Of a stretch of 64,000 nt of DNA, positions 20,521 through 31,532 are shown one piece after another. The stretch is from the NCBI GenBank assembly GCA_948567375.1, contig OX419761.1, positions 5,148,501 to 5,212,500 on the forward strand. Direction: 5' to 3'. The position numbers and the translations under genes are program-made. Source of the DNA: Lunularia cruciata (taxonomy: Eukaryota > Streptophyta > Marchantiopsida > Lunulariales > Lunulariaceae). A model generated the notes under the pieces. It ran no database searches, had not been told where the DNA came from, and was given only the letters and a program-made list of their open reading frames with translations. Position 1 is the first letter of the stretch. Every line of letters starts with the position of its first letter.

Positions 20521-21740
20521 TCTGGCAAGAGATTCTAGCTGCTACAGAAACTGATCCATAGATTGTAGAAGCGCAATCATCCAAAGGTGTCACCAGCAAC
20601 CAAGGACTCACCTTTTGGGATGGCAGATTATGGATCCCAAATGTTCCTAACTTACGCACCACCATTCTAGCGGAATGTCATGATTTGGCCATTGCAACTC
20701 ATGTCAGAGTAGACCAGACCTTGGATGCAGTCAAGCGCCATTACTATTGGCCCAAGATGAGCAACAACGTGATGGACTACGTGCGTAGCTGCCTACTTTG
20801 TCAACAGAACAAAGCCTCTAATCAAGCTCTTGCATGGCTCCTTCAACCTCTCTCCACTCCTACCCAACGTTGGGAACAAGTGAGTATGGATCTCCTCTAC
20901 GAATTACCCAAGACCACCTCAGGGTTTGACTCCATTGTGGTCTTTGTAGACCGGCTCAGCAAAATGATTCATGTATGCCCTACCACCAAGGAGGTGACCG
21001 CCCCACAACTAGCTCAACTATACTTAGATGCAGTCTTTGCCTACCATGGCTTGTCTAGAGTACTCATCACCGATAGAGGCACCCAATTCACCAATTTGTT
21101 TTGGCGAACACTCTTTGGTTTCTTCAAAACCAAGTTGGCCATGTCTACAGCTTACCACCTACAAACATATGGCCAAACAGAGCGGGCTAATCGCACGATT
21201 GAAGATATGTTACGCGGCTTCACCTTAGAAGAGCAAGAGAGGTGGGACACCCTACTACCGTTGGTGGAATTTGCTTACAACAATTCAGTGAATGCCTCCA
21301 CCCAGGTCACTCTGTTCTTCCTCATGTATGGTGAGCATCCCTTCACACCTTCTAGCTTGATGAAGATCCGTCCAGTGACTACCAAGGTTGATGCAGTCAA
21401 CACATTTGTTTCTAGAATCCAACAAGGTGTAAAGAGCGCCAAGCATAGGTTACAGATTGCGCAAAATGGACAAAAGCAGTGTGCTAATGCACACCGTAGG
21501 CACATGGAGTTCAATGTTGGGGATCAAGTTTGGCTATCGACAACCAACCTCACATTAGTTGGATCTCGTTAGCTCAGACCTTGTTTTATTGGGCCTCTCT
21601 AGATTCTTTGTCGCATCGACGCTGTGGCCTATCACCTTGAGCTACCGCCACACATGAAGATCCATCCAGTGTTCCATGTCTCCCTGCTACGTAGATATTC
21701 TCCCCAATCAGGCCAAGGTCCTTCCACACAAGACATTTGA
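20521..21740 (+). pseudogene. Element C integrase
   Basis: The open frame 20685-21572 (295 residues) is the longest in the window. It holds the zinc-binding end (SCLLCQQNK) and then the catalytic core: SMDLLYELP with the first Asp, LITDRGTQF with the second, and YGQTERANRTIEDML with the Glu. The D-D-E triad is therefore complete. EFAYNNSVNAST and the GEHPFTPSSL region follow, then QVWLSTTNL. Stops near 21571 and 21600 precede the KLRP/GPL remainder. In chromoviruses this leads directly into the chromodomain. Confidence 0.92.
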
Positions 21741-21960
21741 CCTTGTCCGACACTCATTGATGGCACAGAGGAATATGAAGTGGAGTGGATTCTCCAAAAA
21801 CGCATGCGTGGTACTTGTTGTCCGCAGGTGGAATATCTAGTACAATGGAAAGGTTACCCCCTCTATGAAGCAACTTGGGAACCCGCTGCCAATTTGGCAC
21901 ATGCACCGGTGTTGGTACAAGCATTTGAGCAAGAATTGCGCAACAAGGATGTTGCGTCTT
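21741..21960 (+). CDS. Element C chromodomain (intact segment of pol)
   Basis: An open stretch reaching a stop at 21960 encodes EEYEVEWILQKR, then VEYLVQWKGYPLYEATWEPAANL and a closing helix. All chromodomain hallmarks are present: the first aromatic-strand block, Y-L-V-x-W-K-G-Y and ATWEP. It is the last part of the C polyprotein and not a separate gene, so no independent start is claimed. In related chromoviruses such domains bind methylated histone H3 and bias insertion to heterochromatin. Confidence 0.8.
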
Positions 21961-21975
21961 AAAAGGAGAGAGGTT
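21961..21975 (+). other. Polypurine tract of element C
   Basis: aaaaggagagaggtt directly precedes the 3' LTR, the priming site for plus-strand DNA synthesis. Confidence 0.85.
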
Positions 21976-22715
21976 TGTAATACCAAGGGTTAGCCATATG
22001 ATCTAGATGTGAAATTCAGTTTGGTAACTTCTAGAATGATGTTATACATGATAGTCAAAATAGATCAGATAGAAGTATCACCAAAAGAGTACTTCTACAA
22101 ATAGGGCAGAAACCGAAATAGACTTGAGAACCTTAGAACCAATAGCTAGACATATGATTCAAAGATGAGAATTGGTTTGGTAACATCTGGAAAGATGTTA
22201 CACATGATGGACTAAATAGATCAGAAAAAGGTATCACCAAAAGGGGACTTCTACTAATAGAGTAGGAATCAAAATATGCCTGAAATCTTTGAAGGCAATT
22301 TCAGAGGCCTAAACGGATGAATTAGGCCTCAAAAATGTGCAAGTGCCCTCCCCCCAATAGAGGAAAGGCTGGCCTTCCCTCCCCCTGCTTTGTCTCATCG
22401 AGAGCTTTCCAATGGTACCTTACTCATGTGATTCTGAGATTCCTACAGGAAGATTCCCTAAAAGATTCCCTCCGATCAAAGCTTGTTTGACCAACCAGAT
22501 AGGACCTAGACTAGACAGGTCACCCATCCAAGTAAGTAATCCAAGGGTGGAGCTTGCTGACATGTCACCTATCTGTGTCCCTAATCCTATGGTGGAGCTT
22601 CCTTGGAGGAGATCCTCTTTGTCTATATAATAAAGAGAAGGTGCTCCCTTGGGGCATCAAATGTTTGAGTGTGCAATTTGTGTTTTCTCTCTTCTCTTGT
22701 CCTCGGAGTATTATA
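21976..22715 (+). repeat. Element C 3' LTR
   Basis: A 740-base LTR paired with 16117-16845. Its last bases are TTATA instead of TTACA, a single C-to-T change at the terminus. The target duplication gttgg follows at 22716-22720. Confidence 0.93.
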
Positions 22716-22720
22716 GTTGG

Positions 22721-23900
22721 CATGCATCTACCTTTGTGTGCATATTTTTTGAAGCTATGATGGTATCTCTCTCATTACAAACATGAGGGGTTGCTAAGAT
22801 CATAGATTCAAAGGGTAGAGATATTGGTATACGTCAATGAGACATTCATGATAATGTCTTAGTGATGGATTATCTTTTCATTGGTGTTATAGGTGGCACA
22901 ATTAGTGCCAAGGGTAGAAATCATGTCCTTCAGCAAGCTAGGCAGTTTAGATTGGAGTGTAGATACCATCTTTGTATATGGGAGGATGTAAGTAGTACCA
23001 CTTCTATCTTAGAGACCGCAATTGGTACATCATGCTCATGAAGAGCTACAAAATTTTAGGGTAAAGCATACATATAGCTTACTCCAAAGTCATTATTGGT
23101 AATATGATATATAAACCAATGTAGAATAGTTTTTCCAAATGTGTGGTTTGTGACCAATTTAGAGCATCATTTGATGCTCACATGCGATACACCTATTGCC
23201 TATCATGGGGTAAGGTTACTATCAGAGTGTGGACTTTGTTGAACCTTTATCATTGATTGTGAGACATCATCAATATGTTTTGGTTATAGTGGAGCACTTC
23301 TCCAAGTGGATTGGCAATTTTTGACAAGTCGAGTGGAAGGATATCTTACTTGTTCATGGATTGGGTTTCTAGTCATTTTGGTGCACCAATTGAGTTTTTG
23401 ATTGATCAAGGTACAAGGTTGTTTGGAGAGTTTTAGGTCTTATGTGACAAGGCCTTGACTGATCACTATATTACCTCTTGAGATCACCTTGAGGTAGATG
23501 GCATAGCAGAGACAGTGGTCTAGACAATGAAGAGAGGAGTTTGTAGTATGGTTTGTAGAGAGGACACATGGGAGATTGGGATCTCTAATTACCTTGGTTG
23601 GCTATGGGCTATTAGATTATCTAGCAAGCCTCCTTATCATTCTTCTCTCCTTACTTTCTACTCTATGGAAAAGATCCTAGTTTACTTGTAGCCATTTGCC
23701 ATGATGCTATTGTAGTTTTGGACTTGGATGATCCAAACATATGAATGAGTGTATATTCTAAACAGGCAGAGCCTTTTAGAGAGTGATGCCAATAGCCTTT
23801 AAGAGCTTAGCAAATGCTCAACATAAGGATACGTTATGTTATGCTACTATTGGAGGAGGAGGAGGAGGTTATAGACCCTTGATCCATTCATTTCATCCGG
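22721..23900 (+). pseudogene. Element A integrase
   Basis: Element A resumes after C. Zinc-domain residues appear near 23020-23150 (LVHHAHEELQNFRVKHTYSL, then a C-x2-C remnant near 23139). The catalytic core follows with HHQYVLVIVEHFSKWI near 23270, then GAPIEFLIDQGTRLFGEF near 23390 (second Asp in IDQG), and HLEVDGIAETVV near 23490, where Glu is kept. The C-terminal part retains LPWLAMGY-like sequence and PFRVMPIAFKSLANAQHKDTL near 23770. Many stops are present. IDQGT instead of TDRGT, with other variants, marks a lineage unlike B and C. Confidence 0.8.
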
Positions 23901-24260
23901 GGATTATGTATAGTGGATTGCACCAATGATACTTGATGTGACAACATGCCGCACTATCTTGAGAGTGTGAGATTTTGCCTTCTACAATCCTTATGTTGGA
24001 AGGACATGATGATGTTGCCTGGAAGGATCATGTGTGCAATTGTGTGCCATGCCACCTCCCAAACATTGATAGTACTATGGACCCAAGCTTAGTTGTTGTA
24101 TATGCAAGCTTAAGATGTATGTTATGTAGTTCTTATGATGGAGCTACTATTATGTTGGTGTGTGATAGTTGTTTGTTTTTTTGAGAAGATGACATATGGC
24201 ATGTTTGACTTTTCTCTTTTTGGTGGTTCCTAAAGGATGGCTATGTCCTTGATGTACTTT
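23901..24260 (+). pseudogene. Element A C-terminal PHD finger
   Basis: The frame from 23975 reads WKDHVCNCVPCHLPNIDS, DPSLVVV, then RCMLCSSYDGA and IMLVCDSC. The first Cys pair is at 24115-24126 and the second (CDSC) at 24163-24174. A frameshift follows. Then WHV with a stop where the next Cys should be appears at 24196-24207, and VPKGWLCP-stop-CT at 24225-24258. C-x2-C, C-x2-C, W-H-x-x-C, W-x-C-P-x-C is the PHD pattern (Cys4-His-Cys3), which in studied proteins reads histone H3 tails. It sits where chromoviruses carry a chromodomain. Confidence 0.75.
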
Positions 24261-24424
24261 ACCAATACTTAGTTCACTCTTCATGTGATATAGATTACAA
24301 ATAGACAAATAAAGATTGGGGCTTAGCATCCAACCTCTTGATCTTTGCCCACCAGAGGACATATTACATGGAATAGATGGCTATTTGGAGTTTGAGTGAC
24401 CTAACTGCTTGCTAGGGAGGCAAT
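24261..24424 (+). other. Element A 3' untranslated tail and likely polypurine tract
   Basis: No coding after the PHD remnant. The run gctagggaggcaat at 24411-24424 is purine-rich and is followed by TGTGGCAC, the probable start of a 3' LTR. Confidence 0.5.
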
Positions 24425-25299
24425 TGTGGCACTTTAGAAGTTATGTATGACTTCTATATGAGTTGTGATTCTATAGTGTATGATGTACATTGTGTATGAT
24501 GCATATAAGCACGGCACTATAGAATAAGCATAGAATTGAAAAACTAATATAAAATACTCAAAACATAACCCGCTTAGGATACTAATAATTTCATTGATTG
24601 AATCTATACGCATATAAAAATAAAATGGTCAATAAAGGGATTGACACAATGTATAATTTCTCAAATTGACAACGTCAATTTGGTTGTTTGTCTCATATAA
24701 CATACCAAACAGTTCAATATTAATAATCATTGTCCATCTTTCATAGATAGTATTCATTTCTTATAATACAATAGTCTAAAACACACCGTACATGGTGTAT
24801 CTCATGCAGGTTGAAGCATGTCACATAATACATGGGAAATGGAATCATAGCAAATATAAAAATAACAAAAATGACACCATATACTCCATCATGTATCTCT
24901 CCATATTTACAAAATCACAACTTTGTGATATTATACCTCATGCAAATAAACAAATGATAATTCTTAAAACCCTGAAAATTATAAATTCTTATACATTATA
25001 ATATTTTACTTTTAAAATTTTATAATAAATTATATTAATTTTTTTAATATTAATTAAAAAAAAATATCTCCACCTATCATTCCCTTTCATACTAAATACT
25101 AGCTTAATCACTCAAAACCTTGAAATTGTAAATCTATTTATATCCTCTGCAAAATCCTCTGTAACCTTTGGATTTAATTTTAATACCAATGAACAGGAAA
25201 TAAATTACAAATCTACTTATACAATATATAATAGAATGGGAATCTACCACATTCGTCATTAAACGACAAGATAGTCTTAGTGGCCCCAGATTCGGAACA
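24425..25299. other. AT-rich region, possible eroded 3' LTR of element A; no gene seen
   Basis: It starts TGTGGCAC after the tract at 24411-24424. It becomes very AT-rich at 24960-25080 and holds a small perfect inverted repeat (aaattgac/gtcaattt) at about 24663-24682. I found no partner LTR and no coding sequence. Confidence 0.4.
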
Positions 25300-25470
25300 C
25301 TCAAAATCTTTTGCATGCAGACCGACGAACATTTAACATGCGTGCGACGGACAGACGGACGGGAATAGAGTCCAAGCTTAGAATGTATATGGGCTTGGCG
25401 TGATGGCGGCAGTGCAGATCATTGAGCGATTTTTCCTACGCTGTCGTCCTTCTCATCGATAATATACAAC

Positions 25471-25674
25471 GAAAAAGGGTGACCATATAGAACACATGAA
25501 AGATGGGAAGTCCCCCATCGAGGCGTACAAGGGCGAGACAAACGAGGTAAAATGAAATGAAATTCCAATAGTATCGATACAACATATCTGCACTATTGCA
25601 CCTAAAATATCATAACTATGTAAATCGTCCGGTCTACAAATTACTGGAACATTCGAAAAATGCATCACCTAGAG
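25471..25674 (+). repeat. Left arm of long inverted repeat
   Basis: Aligns with the reverse complement of 29366-29566. Shared blocks are gaaaaagg, gatgggaag, gcgtacaaggg, gagacaaa, gcacctaa and actggaacat. Identity looks like roughly three quarters or better over 200 bases, by eye. Confidence 0.75.
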
Positions 25675-25752
25675 TTTATTTTTATTTTATATTAACTCCG
25701 TAGGAACATCACTCACTCTAGGTGATCGTTTTCTTATAGAGTTAATATAAAA
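25664..25752. repeat. Two interleaved perfect inverted repeats
   Basis: ATCACCTAGAG (25664-25674) pairs with CTCTAGGTGAT (25716-25726). TTTTATATTAACT (25685-25697) pairs with AGTTAATATAAAA (25740-25752). The order is A-B-A'-B', so the two stems cannot both form as simple hairpins. A further hairpin, GTGTTTT/AAAACAC, follows at about 25766-25781. Confidence 0.8.
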
Positions 25753-26606
25753 CAAAGTTATACATGTGTTTTGTAAAACACGTGTCCTACTAACATATAT
25801 AATATTTATTATACACTAGTTTTTTATTTACATAGAGAAATTTGAGAAATTCGTAATGATTCCTCTTCTTTCTCGTGAGCGCCGTCGTCTACCATACCCA
25901 AGGTCAATAAGTAATTAATTCAAGGTGATATAAACAAGGTGTCCTGCTCTGTTTAAATTGTGTTTGCAGCACGTCCGAGATAGGCATGACTGTCACATAT
26001 GCATGAGAGCTTCTGCGGCAGCATCTCATCTGCTTCCACTGGCTGCAGAGCAGTCACCACGTTCCTCAGCTGCCCCTGCCAATACTTCATGTGTGCTCTA
26101 TTCGGCCATGACATGGATTCGGGAAGTTCATAGCAAGTACAGTTGCTCTTTCTCCTTCTGTACTTGACCTAATGCCTTGTCTCCCTTTGAGAGCCTCAGG
26201 TTACATGTAAGATTACGTACAGAGCGGTAGTGATATTCTGCATTCTGGGGATCAGAGCCAGTGACATGGAACCTCTGCAGCTCCCGTCGAATAATCCGCG
26301 CGTTCTGTAGTTGCTAATTGAGGTTACTTCTGCAAATATTGTCGAGTGTTTTGGGCCCATCATCCCTGGGATTCTTGGAATCTGAGCGAACAATTGATGT
26401 TAGTCAATCACAATACTCTGGAACATCGTCTCCTCGTCTTCCGGAGTTACTTCTCCGAACCTGTAGTAGGTGAAGTGTTTGTCCCCGGTTTATCCTGTCT
26501 CGCTTCAGCGAAACTCCATTTGCACTATGAGGCCCAATGTCTGGATCATGTCGTCCAACTACAGTATGCTACACTCATGGTGCTGCCGACAAGGTACTGC
26601 GTAGGA

Positions 26607-26680
26607 TAACAAGAAGGATGGAAGACCATCAAGTCGCCCAAGGATAAACACGAGGTAAAATCGGGCTAAGCCCCAAAGTC
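26607..26680 (+). repeat. Third, partial copy of island repeat
   Basis: aaggatggaagaccatcaag, then a degenerate middle, then gaggtaaaatcgggctaagcccc. It matches the left arm and the reverse complement of the right arm, including the small palindrome ggggctaagcccc seen at 29473-29485. A shorter match, aacaagaggatgggaa, is near 28757-28772. Confidence 0.6.
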
Positions 26681-29365
26681 CCCAAAAGCCGACAAGTTCC
26701 CAGGTCTATCTTGATCTTTGTATCTTCATGTGGACGATTGTATCGACTTCAACAGTTTTACATGCGTACTGGAATTCTTTCAGCTTTCGTCTTTAGGAGC
26801 GGGGCTACTTCTGTTGTGCTTTTAGTCAAACTTGAAACGCCGACCAGCATCCTAAAGGCCCGAGAAAAGTTTATCGTAAGCTTGTCCTCTTCAGGCACTC
26901 TGAAGCTGAAATATCGGTGTAGAAACACATGAGTGAGTCCATGCTTCTTCAAGCTCAAGGGAATGTACAAGTTCATACTACTTTCCAGAAGTACATTCCT
27001 GGATTCGCATCAACTTTCGACATTGCCTTTACGACTGATTTGCTCTTCAATTGGGCTACTCTTCACATATCATTTGAAGTTCTTTGTTTGTGCATTAATC
27101 TCGTACTAGATTCCTATTCTCGTACTAGTTCCTATTCTCCAAGTACTCCACTCTTTACGTTGTACTTCTGATATGTCAGCAAGAGGTCTCCATTTCGGTT
27201 CAATCTGTCTCCATATTGCTAAGTCGGCTTGACGGCTACACTGTGTGGAACCATATAGGCCTCGACCATGCGGCCTCGATTCCTTTATCCGACCGGTGCT
27301 ATCTCATATGACAGTTTCATATTCATCATCTCTCCTTCTGGTGCTTAATCCGCGTTCCTTTCACTTTTCCATCCTGCCTTGGCTTTCCCACTGGGAATGA
27401 TGTCCAACGGACGTTGTCTAACGTTGGCTAAATCCATTAAAGTGAGATCCAAGATTCCTACTGTAGGTCTTGTTGACCATGGCCTAACGGAGAATTCAAG
27501 TGAAGAAGTTTGAAGAGGAACCGGTAGAGTTCTTGCACCTGGGTTTCAGTTGTGCACTCCAGCGAGCTTTCGATGTTTGTGAATCGATCATTACATTGAT
27601 GGATGAGTATCGGCTAACGATATCTTCACGGCAAGTTTCAAATCAAATCTAATGACTTGTTTACGGAAAAATCCATTAGTGGAAAGGTTGCAACTCTTAG
27701 GCAAGCCTAAAGGATATCTATAGAGCCGGATTCTTGGCACAAACACTGAGCATATGTGAGTTGCAAATATCCTGACCGCTACTTTACCTTCTGATAATGA
27801 ACTATCTTCCATAGAAAGTAGTAAAGATAACATGTTAGACATAACCTCGTACTGGCTATGTGCTACCTTGGGACCCTGCTCATTACACTTCAAAACGCCG
27901 TAGGTTACCCATGTAAAACCTATTAGAAACGTTCATCTTGCACTCCGCTCCGGTACTTTAGATCGTTACCGTGACGTCACGATTAGACTTCAGGAGACAA
28001 GCAAGTCAAATTGCAAGCAAACTTGTTCTTCTGATTATCCTACACTGGGAGAGCGGGCTCAGGCACTCGTTTCATTCTCTGCTTGGCGCAACGTTCCAAA
28101 GATACTTAAAGAAGCATCTGAAGAAACTTCGCATAGGGTGGCTTTCAAGGTTCCCCAACCTGAGGAGCCCTTCATAAGCGCCGAAGAACTCAGACACAGC
28201 AAGACGAGAGCTTATACCCTCACCAGTTCCCCATCGAACATTGAAACTGCGAAGAGAAATATTCGCGCAACACTTGCTTTGTCTCTCCTGTTCATTCCCC
28301 ACTTCGCAACCACCAAATTTAGTGTCATTTACAGTCCAACAATGTACGAATCCACATCCTGTGTTTGCATGCACTATGTTAAAAAGGGTTGACATTTCTC
28401 CTTTATGCATGTGCATTCTCTATGTCTAGTTACTCCTAGTTCAGCTACTGCTCTCGATATCTCTCAGAGAGGTAACTCAGGCGCGAAGCAGAGTTGATAC
28501 ACATCCAGGTGTTCTGTACGAAAATGCAATTGTAATTAATTTGGAGATAGTTGAAGTTGCAACCATAGTGTATATGTGTCTTGCTCCTACGCTATCAAAA
28601 CTGCCCCTAATTCATGGCCTCAAGCCATGAGTTCGGTCCCACAGTACCCTCTTTGTATGTCAAACGAAACCATACTATCCATCGACTACTAACCGCACCA
28701 TTATACGTACTCTAGTTCTTTATAGACTAAGCAGGCTAATCATTATGATGGGGAATAACAAGAGGATGGGAATGATTGCGGATAATCATATCGGTTCTAA
28801 TCTATGATGTTGCAATCTTCTGATGAGTACTGTGCACCTATTGAGTGGCCCGCGAGTCGCACGCTTCGTTGTCTTGTATGGATCCTTGCTCCGAACACCT
28901 TCATATGTCGAACTTAAGATACTCTCCTGAATGACGGCATCTGTGATACATCTCCTTCCCAGGCTACTTCTCAACCGATCATGGCTAGAATCATTGTGCT
29001 GGCCTTTCAGGGAGTTGTTACCTTCCAGTAACTGCCTATCTCGAAACTCCGTTACCCAATATCGATCAGAGGAAGACTGAACATTATTGCAACTTTGCCA
29101 CTCCGACTTAACGATATCTTAAAGTGGGACTATAGTGTTTAGTATTACATGAATTTTGAGGTCACCTCTTTGTTCCTCTAGCCTGGATTTATATGGAGCG
29201 GTGGACACGGCATTTGATATATTAGTCAGGGAGTGCACGAGAGCTTATCATATTAGGCGTCAGGGGTACCACTCTCATTCTTATACTTTGTAGCTTACTT
29301 TAGACAGCGTGTGTACATTGCTCTACCAAGGGCAGTGGCTGGTGCAATCCATAGGAGAGTAATCA

Positions 29366-29566
29366 CATTAGGTGATATTTCTTCGGATGTTCCAGTTATG
29401 TATAGACCGTAAGGCTTGCATAGCTCGGATATCTTAGGTGCGGTAGGGCAGATTTCTCATACAGACTCGATTGGGGCTTAGCCCCATGTTACCTTTTTTG
29501 TCTCTCCCTTGTACGGCTTGATGGGGTCTTCCCATCCTTCATTTTTTCTATGCGGTCGCCTTTTTC
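29366..29566 (-). repeat. Right arm of long inverted repeat
   Basis: Reverse complement of the left arm at 25471-25674. No matching short duplication is visible outside the two arms (atatacaac against caaaaaatt), so a transposon boundary is not proven. Confidence 0.75.
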
Positions 29567-31119
29567 CAAAAAATTTTGATCAGCTATGATTGTATTTAAT
29601 TGGCTCAGTGTCAATGAGAGGTTCAACATTTGGGTAGAACTTCGCGGGCTATATTTAGGGAGTTTTTATGTCCATCACCTTTCTTGTTATTTCCACCCCC
29701 ACTTTGTAAATTAATCACTATAAATTAATGGTTTGGGGTTAAATGTGGTGGAAATAGCAACTCCTTATATTTATCTAACATGATGAGTTTAAATTGTAAA
29801 GAAATTTAGAGATATTAAAACTTTGTATTCAATTTTCCATATCCTTCTTAGAATACAAAGATACGATTGTATTTGAAAAGTAAATACAATAGATAAAAGT
29901 CTTTATTGAAATTAGAGATTCTAGAATGAAGAATGTTAGCAAGAGGACAAGAGAATATACAAACAATGGATTTAAAAATAATGTGCACAACTTCAAATAT
30001 TAAAATAGAATGTTCAAATTTATAAGGATCACTTGCAACAAAGGAACGTGGGTGTGACAAAAGATGGATACGCAATGCCGCACATAAAGGAGAATTGGAG
30101 TAATTATATTACAACATGAACAAAGTTTGAGGATAACGCAACTTTAGAAGTAGAAACAATTGTAACTTGTATCTTCATTGTTAGTTAATGAATTGCTATA
30201 AGTTTGTTGGTCTATTATGAACTTGCATTTCATTAATTAGAATTTTTTGAGTTCAAGTTTGTAGATCAAGAAAAAAATATGCAATGAGGTGTAACCAGGA
30301 AGAAGATTATGGAAAGAGATTTAAGCACAAAACTTAAACAAGTATCTATCCTTGTTATTTTTTTTTTACAAATAGCTCAAGAAGAGAAACATGCAAGAGA
30401 AAGAGAAGGAATAAAAATTAAACTCCATATAAGAGAAAGAGAACTATGAGCTAGATTTACAAACATTCTTTTATAAATTATTGTCAAGATAAGTTATTCT
30501 TTGGTTTGGAACAAATTTGGATTGACCTAAACGTGAAAATCTCACCTATCAACTATGGATTGACATCAAGATTTCAACATAGAAATTCACCATAAAATCA
30601 AACAGTAAAATTGATTGGCATGCTATAGCAATTAGTGGTATGAAAGTATAGCAATTGATAACACGTAAGTACATACAAGAAGAAAAAAAGACAATAAAAC
30701 ATTAAAAAAAAATTCTTGTTGCTAAAAATACATGAATACTTATCAACACAAGATAACAGACGCTCATTTGTTGTACATGTAGATGATTTTGAATGACAAA
30801 TGGGGTAAAATGACCATCAAAGTATTATATTTAAGAAGAACTCTTATCAATAGAATGTAAGTAGACATAGATTTCTAAGAATAGAACCAAACAAGAGATT
30901 CTTGTCTACACATAGCAAATGATTGAAATACAAAATACATTACGAATGGAGAGATATAAGAATATTGGATATATTTGATTAATTTTGCTTAAAAGGTTTT
31001 GATGAAGGTTCTCCAAGAATAAATTTTTTTGGAAAATTAAGAGAATGCACATATCAAAATTTTAATGTTAATATTCTTGATAAAGTCTATAATTATCTTA
31101 GCATATTATGAGAAATTTC
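29567..31119. other. AT-rich DNA, no gene seen
   Basis: Long AT-rich stretch without coding or retroelement similarity. One perfect 10-base inverted pair, TATTTCCACC (29688-29697) and GGTGGAAATA (29747-29756), encloses a loop of about 49 bases with a taaattaat direct repeat. Confidence 0.5.
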
Positions 31120-31532
31120 TTACCTCTGAATACATTTGAAGTTTATCCTCTGATGTATCAAACATCTTAGCACTCAGCTCTCTTTGTGTCACGGTAGTAG
31201 ACACTCCACACAACGGTTTTCAACTCACTATCACTCAGATCATTGAGAGATAGAACATACAAGTTCATTCGGATAGCACATAACACATCTAAAAGCTAGC
31301 AAGCATAATACACACCTAAATTAAAGCTAAGTAACATAAAACACTCTTGAAGCAAGGTGCAAGGCACTAGAAAAGGCCGTTATAGGAGAACTAAACATTC
31401 CAAGCACTAAGAAAATAATTATGTATACAAGAGAAGAAGGAAGTGGGTGCTTGGTAAACCCCTAAGTGTGGCTATGCCTCACTTTGCCCTAAACCATAAG
31501 TGACCTAAACTAGAGATTACCTAAATCCAACA
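31120..31532 (-). repeat. Copia 3' LTR (left boundary approximate)
   Basis: On the minus strand it begins TGTTGGATTTAGG at 31532, right after a purine tract aagtgggag. A TATA-like gtatacat is near 31421. The far end of the LTR cannot be fixed because the partner LTR is absent. Confidence 0.65.

Larger units (their letters stand above)
16117..22715 (+). mobile_element. Element C: full-length Ty3/gypsy chromovirus
   Basis: A 6.6-kb element with LTRs at 16117-16845 and 21976-22715, an initiator-tRNA-Met-type primer site, gag, protease, reverse transcriptase, RNase H, integrase, chromodomain and polypurine tract in order. A perfect 5-base target duplication gttgg flanks it (16112-16116, 22716-22720). 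By eye the LTRs differ at about 4% of positions over the first 300 bases, and the frames have only around a dozen stops. It is the youngest full element in the window, though no longer fully coding. Confidence 0.95.
717..24424 (+). mobile_element. Element A: Ty3/gypsy-like element with DNA methyltransferase-like and PHD domains, interrupted by nested insertions
   Basis: Plus-strand fragments at 717-4162, 4577-4850, 7766-10341, 16099-16116 and 22721-24424 read as one decayed element once later insertions are set aside. The order is gag zinc knuckle (2438-2479), aspartic protease (3418 on), methyltransferase-like motifs (4113-8511), reverse transcriptase (SIDD at 9498-9509), RNase H (to about 10336), integrase (22.7-23.9 kb) and PHD finger (24115-24258). 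Stops and frameshifts occur throughout. A likely polypurine tract ends at 24424. The 5' LTR is not visible: family-B sequence abuts position 717. Fragment order and strand are directly visible; that they form one original element is inferred from domain order and continuity across the insertions. Confidence 0.8.
25300..29566. other. CpG-retaining island of unknown nature, bounded by inverted repeats
   Basis: Base composition changes sharply here. GC rises and CG dinucleotides become common (for example around 25322-25362 and 26281-26310), in contrast to the CG-poor elements on both sides. Open frames are short and none resembles a retroelement, transposase or organelle protein that I know. 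Two diverged arms of about 200 bases in opposite orientation bound it (25471-25674, 29366-29566), and a third partial copy lies at 26607-26680. It could be a non-autonomous DNA transposon with long terminal inverted repeats, a transferred segment, or unrelated unmethylated DNA. Confidence 0.5.

Noticed and set aside
23853-23872. GGA repeat as a microsatellite or regulatory tract
   Set aside because: Only about five units within decayed integrase sequence; no other evidence.
27591-27893. Minus-strand 100-codon frame in the CpG-rich island as a gene
   Set aside because: No recognisable domain, no second supporting exon and no similarity to any family known to me. Length is within chance for GC-balanced DNA.
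28072-28416. Minus-strand 114-codon frame overlapping a plus-strand 84-codon frame in the island
   Set aside because: Two overlapping frames of similar length on both strands and no motif in either; not enough to call a gene.
25300-29566. Island as a transferred mitochondrial or plastid segment
   Set aside because: Composition would allow it, but I could recognise no organelle gene, intron or tRNA. Left as one untested alternative.
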